Below are positions 30,082-40,682 of a DNA stretch of 64,000 nt, piece by piece. The position numbers and the translations under genes are program-made. The DNA is taken from contig JANHCV010000008.1 of the NCBI GenBank assembly GCA_025594325.1, positions 124,001 through 188,000 of the forward strand. The letters run 5' to 3'. The notes beneath the pieces were generated by a model. The model was not told the DNA's origin, did no database searches, and saw only the letters and a program-made list of their open reading frames with translations. Position 1 is the stretch's first letter, and the number at the start of each line of letters is the position of its first letter. The stretch comes from Blastocladiella emersonii ATCC 22665. Taxonomy: Eukaryota > Blastocladiomycota > Blastocladiomycetes > Blastocladiales > Blastocladiaceae.

Positions 30082-31818
30082 TTACCGCCGTTCGCCAATT
30101 CGGAATCGTTTCCGCATCGCATCGATCTCCTGCCATATCGGCACCAGATGCGACTCGGTCATTGCATGGGGCACCTCGCAAAGGGCAGTGAGGAACAGGT
30201 TTGCGTACCGGAGCGCCTCCAGGTCGCGATCCGCAGTAAACTTAGCCCGCGCTTGGCGCGCGCGCTCGGCGTACTCGTGGCACAGCGCGACCAGCGTTTC
30301 GTATGATCTGCTGCGCATGGTTTCCAACGACGGAAACGCGTGACCGAGCAGCATGAGCCCAAAGAAAATGGATCCCGCAACACGACGCGTATCAGCCACG
30401 TGCGGACACCTGGTGAGCGGATGTACCTGCGCCTTGCGCATGAGGGGCTCGAAGTGAAGGCAGTACGCACAAGGCTTTGCGATTGCGCGCACCGATTTTG
30501 CGTCACAGGCCGCTACCGCTTCCATCAAGGCAGGGTTTGAAGTCTGAGCTGGAATGATAGAACGCAAAACCTCCAGTGATCGCGAGGAAGTCTTGATTGG
30601 CGGCGACCGTGAGCGGTTACGATTCGGAGCATGCGTGGCGGAAGTGGAATGCGAGCGTGTAGACGAGGGCGAGCGAGAGCGAGCCCGAAGTAGTGGGTCC
30701 TTGCGAAACGACTTCGGCGGTGGCAGCGATTGGGAACGCTCGACGGTGTTCTTACTGATGTGCTTGGAAATCAATGTGAGAGGCGACACGGGCAAGCCTC
30801 GCGGCTTGGCCGGATCTGCAACTTTACCGCGTGGGTCAGCGGAGGTCGAAGCGCAGGTCGGCTGTGAGGCAGTGGGAGTCGGCGCGCGAGTATTGGCTGG
30901 TCCGGGGAGGACCACCGAGCCCAAGTGCTCAGTAAGATCGCGAATCGAGTAATCCTCGCTCTTGACAAGAGCGGCGAGTTTCGGGTCGCCCGTTTCCGAC
31001 AAGCCCGCCTCCGTAAGAAACAGCTGCTTGACGTGCGGGGCATTGACGAGCGCCCAAATCTTCTTCGAGGAACGGAAGATGGACCACACCTCCCGCTGGA
31101 AGTCATCAAGTGAAGATCCAGGCACCGGCGCAGCGTCAATCCAGCGCTGGACCCATCTTGGGCGCCGAGCAGGGTCCAACCCGAGAAGAAAATCAGCCGC
31201 CGCGTGTGTATCCGATTGGGTTTGGGTGACAAGGACCGCATACGCGAAAAAGTCTTCGGATGCCACGTTCTCCCTTGAGAGAATAAGCGCGCGGGCGAGG
31301 TAGTGTTGCGGGACAAGTGTTCGGAGACAGTTGAGAAAGTCACGCGGGTCATTGGTCGTCCACCGTCCCGGTATCTCGGGAAGTCTAAGCCGTGGGCCAC
31401 GGGTGCGCAGCAGCTCCCTGAGCGGAATGTGTTTATCTTCGGGGCGCGGCCTTGGTGGTGAGGACGGGGGCCGATTAGAAGTGCCCGGAGCCGAGTTTCG
31501 AGCAGGTTCGAACTTTGATTCCAACGATGGAGTGCCGGGGTCAGTTTTAAGAGACAAGCAGAGCCGTTCGAGTTCATCAATCGTCGCCAAACCTGCCCGG
31601 CCTGGCAGGCCCGATTCGTAACTCGCGGCAGCAGCCAACGCTGTACGGATTACGCGCAGTCGAATCTTCATCACGCGCCACGTGGCGCCCTGCAGGAAAA
31701 GTGATCGAGCTTGCCGCGAAGCGGGGAGCTCCCGCGACCCAGCAAAGTAGTCGTCCAGGGCAGCAGCGGCGCGGGAGATATCATAGCAAGAGCTTTTGAG
31801 TTCATTGCATGAAGTCAT
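30082..31818 (-). CDS. Gag-like array family, member J, intact reference copy with RS-rich linker (578 aa)
   Basis: This is the cleanest member. The start is MTSCNELKSSCYDISRAAAA at 31818. The N-terminal module ends DELERLCLSL. The central module (about residues 170-310) contains DPRDFLNCLRTLVPQHYLAR, RRPRWVQRWIDAAPVPGSS, VWSIFRSSKK, APHVKQLFLTEAGL and YSIRDLTEHLG. A linker of about 130 residues is rich in Arg/Ser (RARSRSPSSTRSHS, NRNRSRSP). The knuckle is C-A-Y-C...H-P-L-T-R-C, with 12 residues between the second Cys and the His instead of the 4 of a retroviral CCHC box. A helical tail follows (YETLVALCHEYAERARQ, DLEALRYANLFLTALCEVP). The central module aligns by eye with the Gag at 45.3-47.0 kb (DPATFLRNLRDLYPLHNLYK). 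Nucleic-acid binding and self-association are inferred from that relation. Confidence 0.7.
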   Translation of the reverse strand: MTSCNELKSSCYDISRAAAALDDYFAGSRELPASRQARSLFLQGATWRVMKIRLRVIRTALAAAASYESGLPGRAGLATIDELERLCLSLKTDPGTPSLESKFEPARNSAPGTSNRPPSSPPRPRPEDKHIPLRELLRTRGPRLRLPEIPGRWTTNDPRDFLNCLRTLVPQHYLARALILSRENVASEDFFAYAVLVTQTQSDTHAAADFLLGLDPARRPRWVQRWIDAAPVPGSSLDDFQREVWSIFRSSKKIWALVNAPHVKQLFLTEAGLSETGDPKLAALVKSEDYSIRDLTEHLGSVVLPGPANTRAPTPTASQPTCASTSADPRGKVADPAKPRGLPVSPLTLISKHISKNTVERSQSLPPPKSFRKDPLLRARSRSPSSTRSHSTSATHAPNRNRSRSPPIKTSSRSLEVLRSIIPAQTSNPALMEAVAACDAKSVRAIAKPCAYCLHFEPLMRKAQVHPLTRCPHVADTRRVAGSIFFGLMLLGHAFPSLETMRSRSYETLVALCHEYAERARQARAKFTADRDLEALRYANLFLTALCEVPHAMTESHLVPIWQEIDAMRKRFRIGERR

Positions 31819-31946
31819 GGCGAATACATGTGCTTTTTCATTGCAAGGGAGTAGGTGATGGTTGAGTAAATGCGCCACAGTCGCTGTTCGTCCCACTTCG
31901 TTCCGATCAGAAATTCTGAAACAGGGGTCGATCACATGATACTTTG

Positions 31947-31952
31947 ACGCGT
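31947..31952. promoter_or_regulatory. ACGCGT element upstream of member J
   Basis: It lies in CTTTGACGCGTCTCGC, about 130 bases upstream of the start at 31818. The inverted-repeat transposon begins only 28 bases further upstream, so the distal promoter of member J has been displaced. Confidence 0.4.
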
Positions 31953-31979
31953 CTCGCACGCACGGGCCGGCAGCTTCAC

Positions 31980-32149
31980 CAGGGGTTCTAAGTGGGGTGG
32001 TCAAACCTGCGTTGGTGCATCCTACGGCCCCCTCTTCTGGAACAGTGGCTTGACGGCGGCTTGACGCTCACGCGGGCACGTTCCAGAGCTCCCGCACGTG
32101 CGCGGCGCCGCCCACGTGGGCGCGGCGCGACGCGTCTCTCACCTCGCGC
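31980..32149 (+). repeat. Left terminal inverted repeat
   Basis: This 170-base arm is GC-rich in its inner half and includes GACGCGTCTCTCACCTCG. It is paired with 33603-33772. Confidence 0.85.
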
Positions 32150-33602
32150 CGGCGCTCACACCCCTCCACATGGCCGTACGGCCGCTCTGTGGCATCAATA
32201 CATCAATAGTACTCGTTAATCATGCACACTCCATGCAACGCGTGCTGCAGCGTCATGACTTGCTGATTTACGTGTCCCCGCCCGATCCGCAGATGCGGAA
32301 TGCCGCGTCTGTCAGGCTGAGCTCTTGAGGCCGGCTTCCGTAAACCGCCGCTCGCTGAATAGTCACTTGTAAGGTCTATGTGAGCGCTCAGACGCTGTGT
32401 GCGAGCCTGCTCACGTAGTCACCCTTGACGCGAAACTCGTTCATTGCATCCAGCTCATTCATGACCCACTCAGCGACAATAGTGCGTCACCTTCGTGCTC
32501 TATGCGACCTCGCACGAAGTTCAGCTCTCGCTCGATACCATACCGTCCGATTCCCATGAGATTCTATTGCTAAACAGCAAGGTATCAGGCGGCCACCACG
32601 CTCAGCGCACAGCTCAGGCACCTTCGACTCCAAGTTTCACATTCCGTCCCGGCGGCAGCTCGTCGTATTGATAAAACACTCATCCGTCGTGCTTCATGCG
32701 CCGGCTCATCATCCGTAGGCCATGGTACTCTCGTTCATTTTTACCGCAGCGCTCAATCCTCAGCAAACACGGCGAGTTCCGCTTGCGTTAGGGCTCCGTC
32801 CCGCGTGCAGCGCTCGTCTTGTGGTCCGAGCACCGCGCGGACAGCAGCACCGCGGAATTTTGCTTGTCTTACACTTCGCGTCGCGAACGGTGGGCTGTTT
32901 GCGCGGACGTACGACAATGATCATCATCGCGCGGGCCTGAGAATCGCGGCCATCCGCTTAGCTGGCTTTACCAGAGATCGTTGAAATCCTAGGTGCGCCG
33001 CTCACCACTTCCGCCAGGCTGCGCATGTACGCTCACATGCTTACATTAATGATGTGTGGGCCGCGCCGTCGAGAGCTCGTGGCCGCAGGTGCGACCCGGA
33101 CCATGTAGTCAACTTCAATAGTTCGTCGTCGCAGGACTTCCGCTCGCTATCCTACTGCCCGTCGCGAGCTCAGCGTCCGCGGCCCGCGCTTTGCAGCTTG
33201 CGCCGACGCAGCTGCGAGTTCTGAGCCCGCTTACTCGTACTCCGTGAAACGACTCTCGCTCGATCCCGTCAATGAGACCCGCGGATTCGCAGACGAAACC
33301 GCTTGCTTGAACCTCCCGCGCTCCACGGCACATACCGACAGCAACCGCAGTTGGCGCGGGCTTCCTCGTGGGCGATTCGCTCGAGCGCACGGTCCGTGTG
33401 TAGTACGAGGACCACTCAAGCTTACTTTCCAAGCTGTGGGCATCCCACGCCGCCACTCCTCCCTCAGGTCGCAGCGGCACACTTGCCTTCACGCTGGGCA
33501 ACAGGGGCGCCGCTCACTTGGCCCTTGACTTGAACTGAGTGCACCTACTCTCACGCCGCTAGCTGAAGCAAAGTATTCGTTCGATGAGGCCGTTCATCGT
33601 GC

Positions 33603-33772
33603 GCGCGAGGTGAGAGACGCGTCGCGCCGCGCCCACGTGGGCGGCGCCGCGCACGTGCGGGAGCTCTGGAACGTGCCCGCGTGAGCGTCAAGCCACCGTC
33701 AAGCCACTGTTCCAGAAGAGGGGGCCGTAGGATGCACCAACACAGGTTTGACCACCCCACTTAGAACCCCTG
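33603..33772 (-). repeat. Right terminal inverted repeat
   Basis: Inverted copy of 31980-32149, with two visible substitutions. Confidence 0.85.
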
Positions 33773-33779
33773 GCTTCAC

Positions 33780-34237
33780 GCTTCGCACCAGGGGCGACGA
33801 CGTGAAAAAGGGAACGTCCCATAACAAGCTACGGGTTACGTTTAGCTGGTGGCCCACAACAGGGCTCAGGAACACCGTGGCGAAGCAGAATCGCAGCGCA
33901 CAAGTGATCGCGAGGCCTCACGCCGTGTGACAGGTCAACGTGCGTGATGGGCGAGGTATCATTACGGTGCATGATCAGCGCGTCGCCTTGCTGCAGGTTA
34001 GACGAGTATTTGTAGCAGCGATGTCGATGCGCACGTTTTTGCAGTGACTGGGTTGCACAACCACTCATGGACTTTGAGTGTCAGATACAGGTCCTTGAAA
34101 TCGACTGCGGGTCAGAAATAGTAACCAATGAGATGTGGTACGCGGTGAGGACCTCGTTGCGCGGCTGGTTCTGGCGCCCGAGTTCGCAGACGAATAAATC
34201 TGCAAGATGAGGAGTTTGAAGACCTTCTCACGCTACT
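33780..34237. other. Unassigned sequence between two transposons
   Basis: A minus-strand frame of about 79 codons (33829-34068) reads LQQGDALIMHRND and SHGVRPRDHLCAAILLRH. This is faintly like the C-terminal strands of a 2-oxoglutarate dioxygenase, but there is too little to call. Nothing else is recognised. Confidence 0.25.
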
Positions 34238-34640
34238 CATCGCAAAACCTGCAGCAGCGGTTCGGGGCCCGATCGCGGCCAGATCGCGGCCAGAAAGCAG
34301 CATCTGGGCCGGATCTGTGATATTACCCTGACGCGGACTGGATCTGGCTCAGACGCCGCGCGGGCGGCGCGAGCGGGGTCGGGGCAGCGTCTTGGCAGCG
34401 TTGGGGCGGTATCCGGCCCAGATCCGGCCCTGATCGTGCCGTGATCCTGCCCTGATCTCGCCCAGTCCGGGGCAGAGGCTGCCGTGATGCCGCCGCGAAG
34501 TGCGCACCGATCGTGTCACAATCCCGCTTGCTTTGTGGCCGGATCCGGGCCATGTTGCGCTCAGATCCTCGCCGTATCGTTGCCGGATCCGGGCCACGTC
34601 ACGCTCAGATCCTGACCCAGTCGGGGAGTCATCCGCATAG
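34238..34640. repeat. Left terminal and subterminal repeats of the Plavaka-like element
   Basis: A 19-base terminal inverted repeat is followed by about ten degenerate GGCCGGATC/GATCCGGCC units. The corresponding right-hand block is 40480-40682. Confidence 0.6.
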
Positions 34641-34775
34641 CATTCGGGTATATATATATACAATATCATCATATCGGAACACGCTTGGGCGGCCGGCCGG
34701 CCGGCCGGCCTGCCCGCCCGCTCGCCCGCCCCCACCCCACGGTCAACAGCGTGTGCGCGCGCGCGCGCCCTTGGC

Positions 34776-36550
34776 CTACTTCTTGGCCTTGGTCTTCGTT
34801 CTGCGCGGCATTGAGATGGCGAGCGCCGCGAGCGTCGCCGCGCGCTTGGCGCTGGGCTTGCGCACGCGCGTCGACTTGGCCCGCGTCGCAGGTGGCGCGT
34901 TCTTGACGTCGTTGGTTGGGTCCGTCTCCTGCGTGACTTGAGCATTGGACCACGCTGACTTGTCGTCTTCGGCGCGCTTGTCGTCCTTGATGACGCCACC
35001 CTTGGACGCCGCCAACTGGCGCAGCTTGGCCTTGGTCTCGCCGTCAACCACGCCCGCTGGATCTTGAGCAGCAGCCACAGCATTGACGGCCGCGGCCGGC
35101 GAGGTGAGCCCGTGTGCTGCGCCAACTTGGGGCTTGACCACGGACCCGCTGGTCAGTGTTGCACTGGCACCGACACCTGCAGCAGCGGAGCGATGGGCTG
35201 GGAGGTGGGGGCGATGGCATGAGCGTCAGCGTTGGTCACTCGGACGCGGAGACAGCAGCAAAGGGAAGGGAGCATACAATGAGACCGCTGCTGCAGTGGC
35301 GGAGGTGGTGGTGGCTGAGGTGGTGGCGGGGTCGGCGAACGTGGACAACGAAGGGGACTGGCGTCGCTCTCGCCGCCCTCGTCATTGAGAGAGGGGAGGG
35401 AGAGCGGGAGCGGGAGCGGGGACAAGGGGAAGGGCGCGGTCGTAGTCTCGACGGGCACGAGCAAGGGCGCGCCGGTGGCAAGCGGGACCGCGGCCGAGGT
35501 TGAGGCCAACATGGTGAGCGAGGCCGAGCCGCTACCATTGCCGCTGCGCGTGAGCAGCTTGAAGATACCGGGGTCGAGGCCGTTGTGGGCAGCGAGGTGA
35601 AGAGGCAACGCTGGGTTGCCGGGGTTGATGAGCATTGACAACGTGTTGCCCAACGGCATCTCAACCGCGTAGCCCGAGTCAGAGAAGGGCACGGCGCCGG
35701 CGGGTACCGATGACGAGGCTGAGGCCGCTGCTGGTGCCCCGGCGATGGCAAGGCCGGACGCGGGCGTGGCAGTGCTTGGCGGTGGGGCAGTGAGCCACGC
35801 GAAGCCCGTACCGTACCCACGTCAGGCACACGTCTCGCGGAACAGCACCGAGAAGCCGGTCACCTTCTCGGTAAAGTCAGGTTCCGCCACGACCTTGCGG
35901 AGCTTGGTGAGGTCGGATTGCCGGTCCGACTGGTTGCGGAAGTCACCCCACCCCTTTGCGGGCGACAGGGCCGAGCCCAGCTAGGCAGCGCGCGCGCGCA
36001 GGGGTGAGCAGGCTGCAGAAAGAAAGCGGCGGTGATGGCGGAGGCGCAACGTACCACGGCGAGAAGTAGAGCGAGGAAGCATTGGGCGCGGTTGACCTTG
36101 AGCACGGCCCCGTCCAGTTCCTGCAGCATCAGCACAGCGATGGATCCAAAGGATACATTCGCTATGAGGGCAAGGTCGGAGGGGGAGGGGAGGGGCGAAT
36201 GAGGGGTATGAGTTGTGTCGAGGGATGGGCAGACGCACGCAACGTACAGTTCACGGACAACAGGAGGACGCCGTTGAGCAGCACCTTGAGGATCGTGTTC
36301 GGGTTGCCGGCCGCGTCAAAGAGCACGTTGTTGGTCCACGCAGGCTTGAGGACGCCCATGTTGCCAGCCTTGGCCGCCTTGAAGGCAGCGTGCGCCGTGT
36401 CCCAGGTCCCCGAGGCAATCGAGGCGTTGTTGACCAGCTTCTGCTTGATGAACTTGAGGACCAGCGTGAAGAGGTTGGAGCTCGTCCGCCGTCGTGTTGA
36501 GCGGCAACACGGCAGGCGCCGAGCCGGACAACGGGCCAGGCGCAGGTTGG
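34776..36550 (-). CDS. Second gene of the Plavaka-like element, unknown function, multi-exon
   Basis: Coding pieces on the minus strand join through introns with GTACGT donors. One piece reads LFTLVLKFIKQKLVNNASIA and AFKAAKAGNMGVLKPAW, ending LLLSVN. It splices (donor about 36247, acceptor TAG about 36150) to SNVSFGSIAVLMLQELDGAV. That splices again (about 36056 to 35982) to LGSALSPAKGWGDFRNQSDR and LTKLRKVVAEPDFTEKVTGF. Further left a Pro/Ala/Ser-rich region (about 35150-35760) and a basic tail (TRAKSTRVRKPSAKR, ending RRTKTKAKK-TAG at 34776) may be later exons of the same gene or a separate one. The exact 5' end is not resolved. No domain is recognised. As a partner gene it could be a DNA-binding accessory protein, by inference from its basic tail. 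Confidence 0.4.
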
Positions 36551-36959
36551 TGCAACGCCATGACGGGCAACGCTTGGGACGCGAGATGGCGGTGACGGTG
36601 GCGGTGGAGGGCGGGTGGGTTGGATGCCAGCAGGTCGAGGGCGGCGGGTGTCTTGCGGGAGCGGAAGCGACCGAGGCCGAGCAGGCGCGAAGTCAAGAGA
36701 GGGGAGGGAGAGCGGGAGCGGGAGCAGGCAGGGCGGGGTGAGGGGGCGCCCCCTCTTTGCCTGCCTCTTCGCCGCCGCTGTGCAGCAGGCTGTGCAGCAC
36801 GCCGCCGAACGCGCAAACGCGCCAACGCGCCAACGCGCCAATCATGTGCTTGGCGCGTCGCTGCCTCGCCGCCGCGCCGCAATCTCTCCCGCGCGCGCGC
36901 ACGCCAACGCTGGGCCGCCCACCCTCACTGACTTTGCCCTTGTACTCGCGCATGTGTAG

Positions 36960-39507
36960 CGGGCGTCTGATGCGAGTCGCACCCGGTGACGTCTACAAGA
37001 CGTTCATGCGGCTGCTGCAGGTGCTCAGCGACCTCCCCGAGCTCTTGATCATGACGCTCACCAAGCAGGGCATTGTCTGCCCGCATTGCCCGACCGAGGT
37101 CGCGCAGTTTCTCAAACGCATGCTCATCTTTGGGTCCTACAACATCGAGGAGATCCGCGCCAAGCGCGTTGACCCCGCCATCACGGGCCTGAGCAAGGCC
37201 CAGCTCAAGGCGCTGGCCAAAACGCTTGGGTACCACCTGCTCAAGGTGCGCTGGCTCTCTCCATGCCCACTGCGCTTTGGCGCCGCCCATGTCTCACTCA
37301 CCGACCATTTTGCCCCCACACGAACGACGTGTAGAGCGGCTTCAAGGAGTGGCCCGGCGTCAACATCTTCAAGTGTCTTGCTGTCGACCTGCTGCACCAG
37401 CTCGATATTGGCGCGTTTGGCCGCTACCTGTGGTCGGCGCTCAAGGCCCTCGTCAAGAAGCGTGTGACGCACCCGCCGAGCCTCAAGCAGCGCATCAGCA
37501 TGACGCCCGCCTTCTCGAGCAACCCGCTGCGCGCTGGCGCCATCATGACGCGTGACAAGCTTGCCAGGCACAAGTGGCGGTGCCTTTACCACGTACGTGT
37601 GTTTCTCCGTGCTTGGGTAGACTCGCTGCTGGCTGGCTCCCTTCCAATGCTTACTCATCGTGTTTGCGTCGCTTTGCCTGTAGGTGATTGTGCCGCACCT
37701 GATCGGCCTGTTTTGTGAGAAGGAGCTCAACGACTGCGTCCTGCATCTGTTCAGCAGCTTCGCGACCGTGGCCACGCTCGCGTCCTCGCCGACCCTCACT
37801 GACTTGGCGCTGGAGCTGATCGGACGGTACCTCGACGTCTTCTTCGAGCACCTCGTGCCGTTCTTTGAGGACGCCGGTGTTGACCTCCCCGACGCCCTCG
37901 TGTTTCATATGATGAACCACATCCTGGGCTCGGCACGCCGTTTTGGCGCGCCGACGGCGTCCAGCACCGAGACCACAATCGAGCTCCAGCACAAGGTGTA
38001 CGCAACGGCACCAACGAAGCGCACCAACAGCTGGCAGTCGCTTGAGATTTCGGCGTCGCTCAACATTGCTGCACGCGACGCCCTGATCGCGCAGTTCTCC
38101 TACATGCGCGTCTACCACCCCGACCTCATCTCGCTCAACAAGGTCGACCCAACGCTCGCGCCCCTCGACCGGGCACTGGACGGCGCGCGGGCTCGAGTGG
38201 CCGCCGCTTGTGCCTCCACGCCCGCGACGACCTTTGCCCCTGCGCCCGCCGCCCCAGCACCCGCAACGACCTTTGCCCCTGCGCCCGCCGCCCAAGCACC
38301 CGCAACGACCTTTGCCGCCGCCACCGCTGCCCCCGCGCCCGCCCGAGCACCCGCAACGACCTTTGCTGCCACCACTGCTGCCCCCGCGCCCGCCGCTGCA
38401 GGCACCATCCGGTGTGTCAACAACATGGACATCGACATTGCCACGGACGAGGGCCGCGTCTACGCTCGCCTCTACGGCAGCCCGGAGCTCATCGCCGAGG
38501 TCAATGCCATGTCGGCGGCCACAGGCGCTGCGGGCAACGGCGCGACGACTGCAGGCGCTGGCGCGCCGATGGCCGCTACTGACGCTGCTGCTGAACCACA
38601 GCCCGCCGTCAGCTGCGTCGAGTTGCAGTACGAGGAGCGCCGCATCACGCTCAGCGTCATTCCCTCGCTGCTGCGCGGGTCCCGCTGCGGCGTCACGCTC
38701 GACTGGCTTGAGAACAAGTTCCCAAACCTCCTGCGCGGCCTCACCAAGGCCATGGCCAAGCACGTCCTGCTCAACATCAAGTACGTACTCCCGCATCACT
38801 GCCCTCTCTCGAAGTCATGCACTGACGCCACTCTCCTGTTCGCTCCCTGTCCTTTTCTGCCACCCAGCAACCGCAACGCCAACGCTGCGCTTCGTCCCAA
38901 GGACCTTACCGATGCCGCCGGCCGCGTGTCGCAGGTCCGCGGGTTCCAGTGCATGGAGATCCATCGCACGAGCGACCTCAACCGCCAGCCGATCGTCGAG
39001 ATCCTCAAGGCCCGTGTCACCGAGTCCCATGGTCGCCTTGTCAACGACTTTTTTGTGGTACGTTTAACCTCGCCTTGTTATCTTCCTGCCGCTTTACACC
39101 ACTCGTTACTGATCGCCTCCCCCTGGCAACAAACCCAGGCTTGGCGTGGCAACCAGGGCGGGCTCAACATCATGGAGCCCATCCTCTTCCTCGACTTTGC
39201 TGTCAAGGGCTTTGACGACCGCTTCCAGGTCGCCGTCGGTCGCTGGTTCTCGCGGTTCAAGCCCAACAGCAACACCATGCTCGCCCGCGACGCCATCACT
39301 CACCTGATCCAGGTGCGCCGCAAGGACGCCCTTGCCGTTGTACCCGTTCCCGCCATTGTCGGCCCTGTCCATCTCGTGCCGACGTTCCTCAAGCACCTCG
39401 TCAACGGGAAGCCCAAGAAGAAGCCGTACTACCACCTTAATTGGTTCATTGGCCGCGAGCAGTTCTTCCAGGAGTCTGACACGGCCTTTGACTCAATCCT
39501 GCGCTGA
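36960..39507 (+). CDS. Plavaka-like transposase, spliced (5' exons not resolved)
   Basis: Exons inferred from consensus splice sites are: to 37245; 37335-37592; 37684-38780; 38868-39057; 39139-39507. Introns are 81-91 bases, donors GTACGT or GTGCGC, acceptors TAG or CAG. The joined product reads DLPELLIMTLTKQGIVCPHC and AKTLGYHLLK|SGFKEWPGV, then VDLLHQLDIGAFGRYLW. This last parallels the D-x-x-H-x-x-E/D-x-G motif of Plavaka/KDZ-class fungal transposases. A low-complexity stretch at 38200-38400 (repeated PATTFAPAPAAP) interrupts the core. The C-terminus VVPVPAIVGPVHLVPTF and KPYYHLNWFIGREQFFQ matches the typical closing block (I-V-x-x-x-H-L-x-P-x-F ... Y-Y-x-N) of these enzymes. An acceptor-like GTGTAG just before 36960 suggests upstream exons. 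DNA cleavage and transfer of this element is the presumed role. The internal sequence looks open and could be active. Confidence 0.6.
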
Positions 39508-39700
39508 GCAACGCTCGCCCACCATCCCCACCCCGCCGCGCTCGCCCCTCCTCTCCACCACGTTTGCAACCGCCATGGGCTAGTCCGACTCGGCTTCATT
39601 GCATTCTTTGCCTCATCCGAGTCTGTTGGTCGCGCACGGCTGGTCGCACACGGCTGCAACTTCACGCGCGGTCCCAACGGTCGCTGGCCCACCACCATCT

Positions 39701-39828
39701 CCGCCGACGCCGGTTCTCGCTCGCCCGCGGCTCCGCCGACGCCGGTTCTCGCTCGCCCGCGGCTCCGCCGACGCCGGTTCTCGCTCGCCCGCGGCTCCGC
39801 CAACGCTGGTTCGCGCTCGCCCGCGGCT
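39701..39828. repeat. Minisatellite, four 32-base units
   Basis: Four head-to-tail copies start at 39701, 39733, 39765 and 39797. They share CCGCCGACGCCGGTTCTCGC; the last copy has diverged. The array lies inside the Plavaka-like element, 3' of the transposase gene. Confidence 0.8.
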
Positions 39829-40479
39829 CTGTGGCGGCGGTCGCATCGGCTGCGCTCGCCGCGACCTATGGCCCGCACTCCGCCTACTCGTTTTTGCGGG
39901 TCGACGGGCATCATCGACAGCGCTGAGCCGCCCGACAAGCGTGCCGCCGCGCGCGACCGTGCCTTGGCGGCTCGCTGCGCCTTGGCGCTCGTCAAGATCT
40001 CTCGCGCGCGCGTCTTGGGCCCGCCGCGCAGAAGACGGTGGCGGTGAAGCCGTCGCCGCCGGATCGTTCCGACACGCGCCACCTCGCTCAAGACCCGGCG
40101 CGGGTCAAGTCGCCGCCGTCCTCGCGCGCCGGACCTCGCGCTGCCGACGCCACGGACCGTGCCACCGCAGCGGCCGTGTGGCCGGCCGGGCCGACTCGCG
40201 GCCATCGCATCAGCTCAGCAGCCACCGCTACGCACGGTGGCCGCCGCCGCCGCGGTGGTCGCTGCTGCCGCGTCCCCACGCTGTCCACCAGTCCCTGGTG
40301 GGCGGGTATGGCGTCGCCCACGGCGGGCATCGCGACCACGTTGCGCAGCGACTACTCTCGCTCGCCCTCGCCCCGCGGATCGACCCATAGCAATCAATAC
40401 ATGCATTTGATACTTGACACCGCGTCCCACCGTCCCGCCGCCACGGCTCGCGGCCATGGCAGCTGCAGCTCGCGGCCAA

Positions 40480-40682
40480 GTCCCCCGTCTGGGCCGGATC
40501 TGGGCCTGGCAACCAGATCTGGCCCGGATCTGAGCCAGACGGCTCATCTGGGCCGGATCCCGCCCCAACACCCGAGCCCCTCCGCGCGCGCCCACCCCGC
40601 CGCCCGCGTCTGAGCCGGATCCGGCCCAGAAGCGCAGTCTGGCTCAGATCCGGGCCAGAGCGGTGCTGCAGGTTTTGCGATG
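40480..40682. repeat. Right subterminal and terminal repeats of the Plavaka-like element
   Basis: Multiple CTGGGCCGGATC and GATCCGGCCCAG units end in the inverted 19-base terminus at 40664-40682. Confidence 0.6.

Larger units (their letters stand above)
31980..33772. mobile_element. Non-autonomous DNA transposon, 1793 bases, 170-base inverted repeats
   Basis: The two ends are inverted copies starting CAGGGGTTCTAAGTGGGGTG. The arms (31980-32149 and 33603-33772) differ at only two positions that I can see. A 7-base direct repeat GCTTCAC flanks the element (31973-31979 and 33773-33779). The CAGGG terminus is hAT-like, but hAT elements normally make 8-base duplications, so the superfamily is unsettled. 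The 1.45-kb interior has no transposase or other convincing ORF. Near-identical arms imply recent activity driven by a transposase elsewhere. Confidence 0.8.
34238..40682 (+). mobile_element. Plavaka-like DNA transposon, about 6.4 kb
   Basis: The ends share an inverted terminal sequence CATCGCAAAACCTGCAGCA (34238-34256 and, inverted, 40664-40682). Both subterminal regions are packed with variants of CTGGGCCGGATCTG in both orientations (34260-34640 and 40480-40670), a typical arrangement of transposase-binding subterminal repeats. The interior carries a spliced transposase gene on the plus strand and a second spliced gene on the minus strand. The target duplication is ambiguous: a 2-base AT or CT fits, depending on where the terminus is set. 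Introns in the transposase and the two-gene layout resemble fungal Plavaka/EnSpm-type elements. Confidence 0.65.

Noticed and set aside
33829-34068. TET/JBP or other 2-oxoglutarate dioxygenase gene next to the Plavaka-like element
   Set aside because: Only a weak G-D-A...H-G-V...R pattern over about 50 residues is visible. No H-x-D motif was found and the frame is short.
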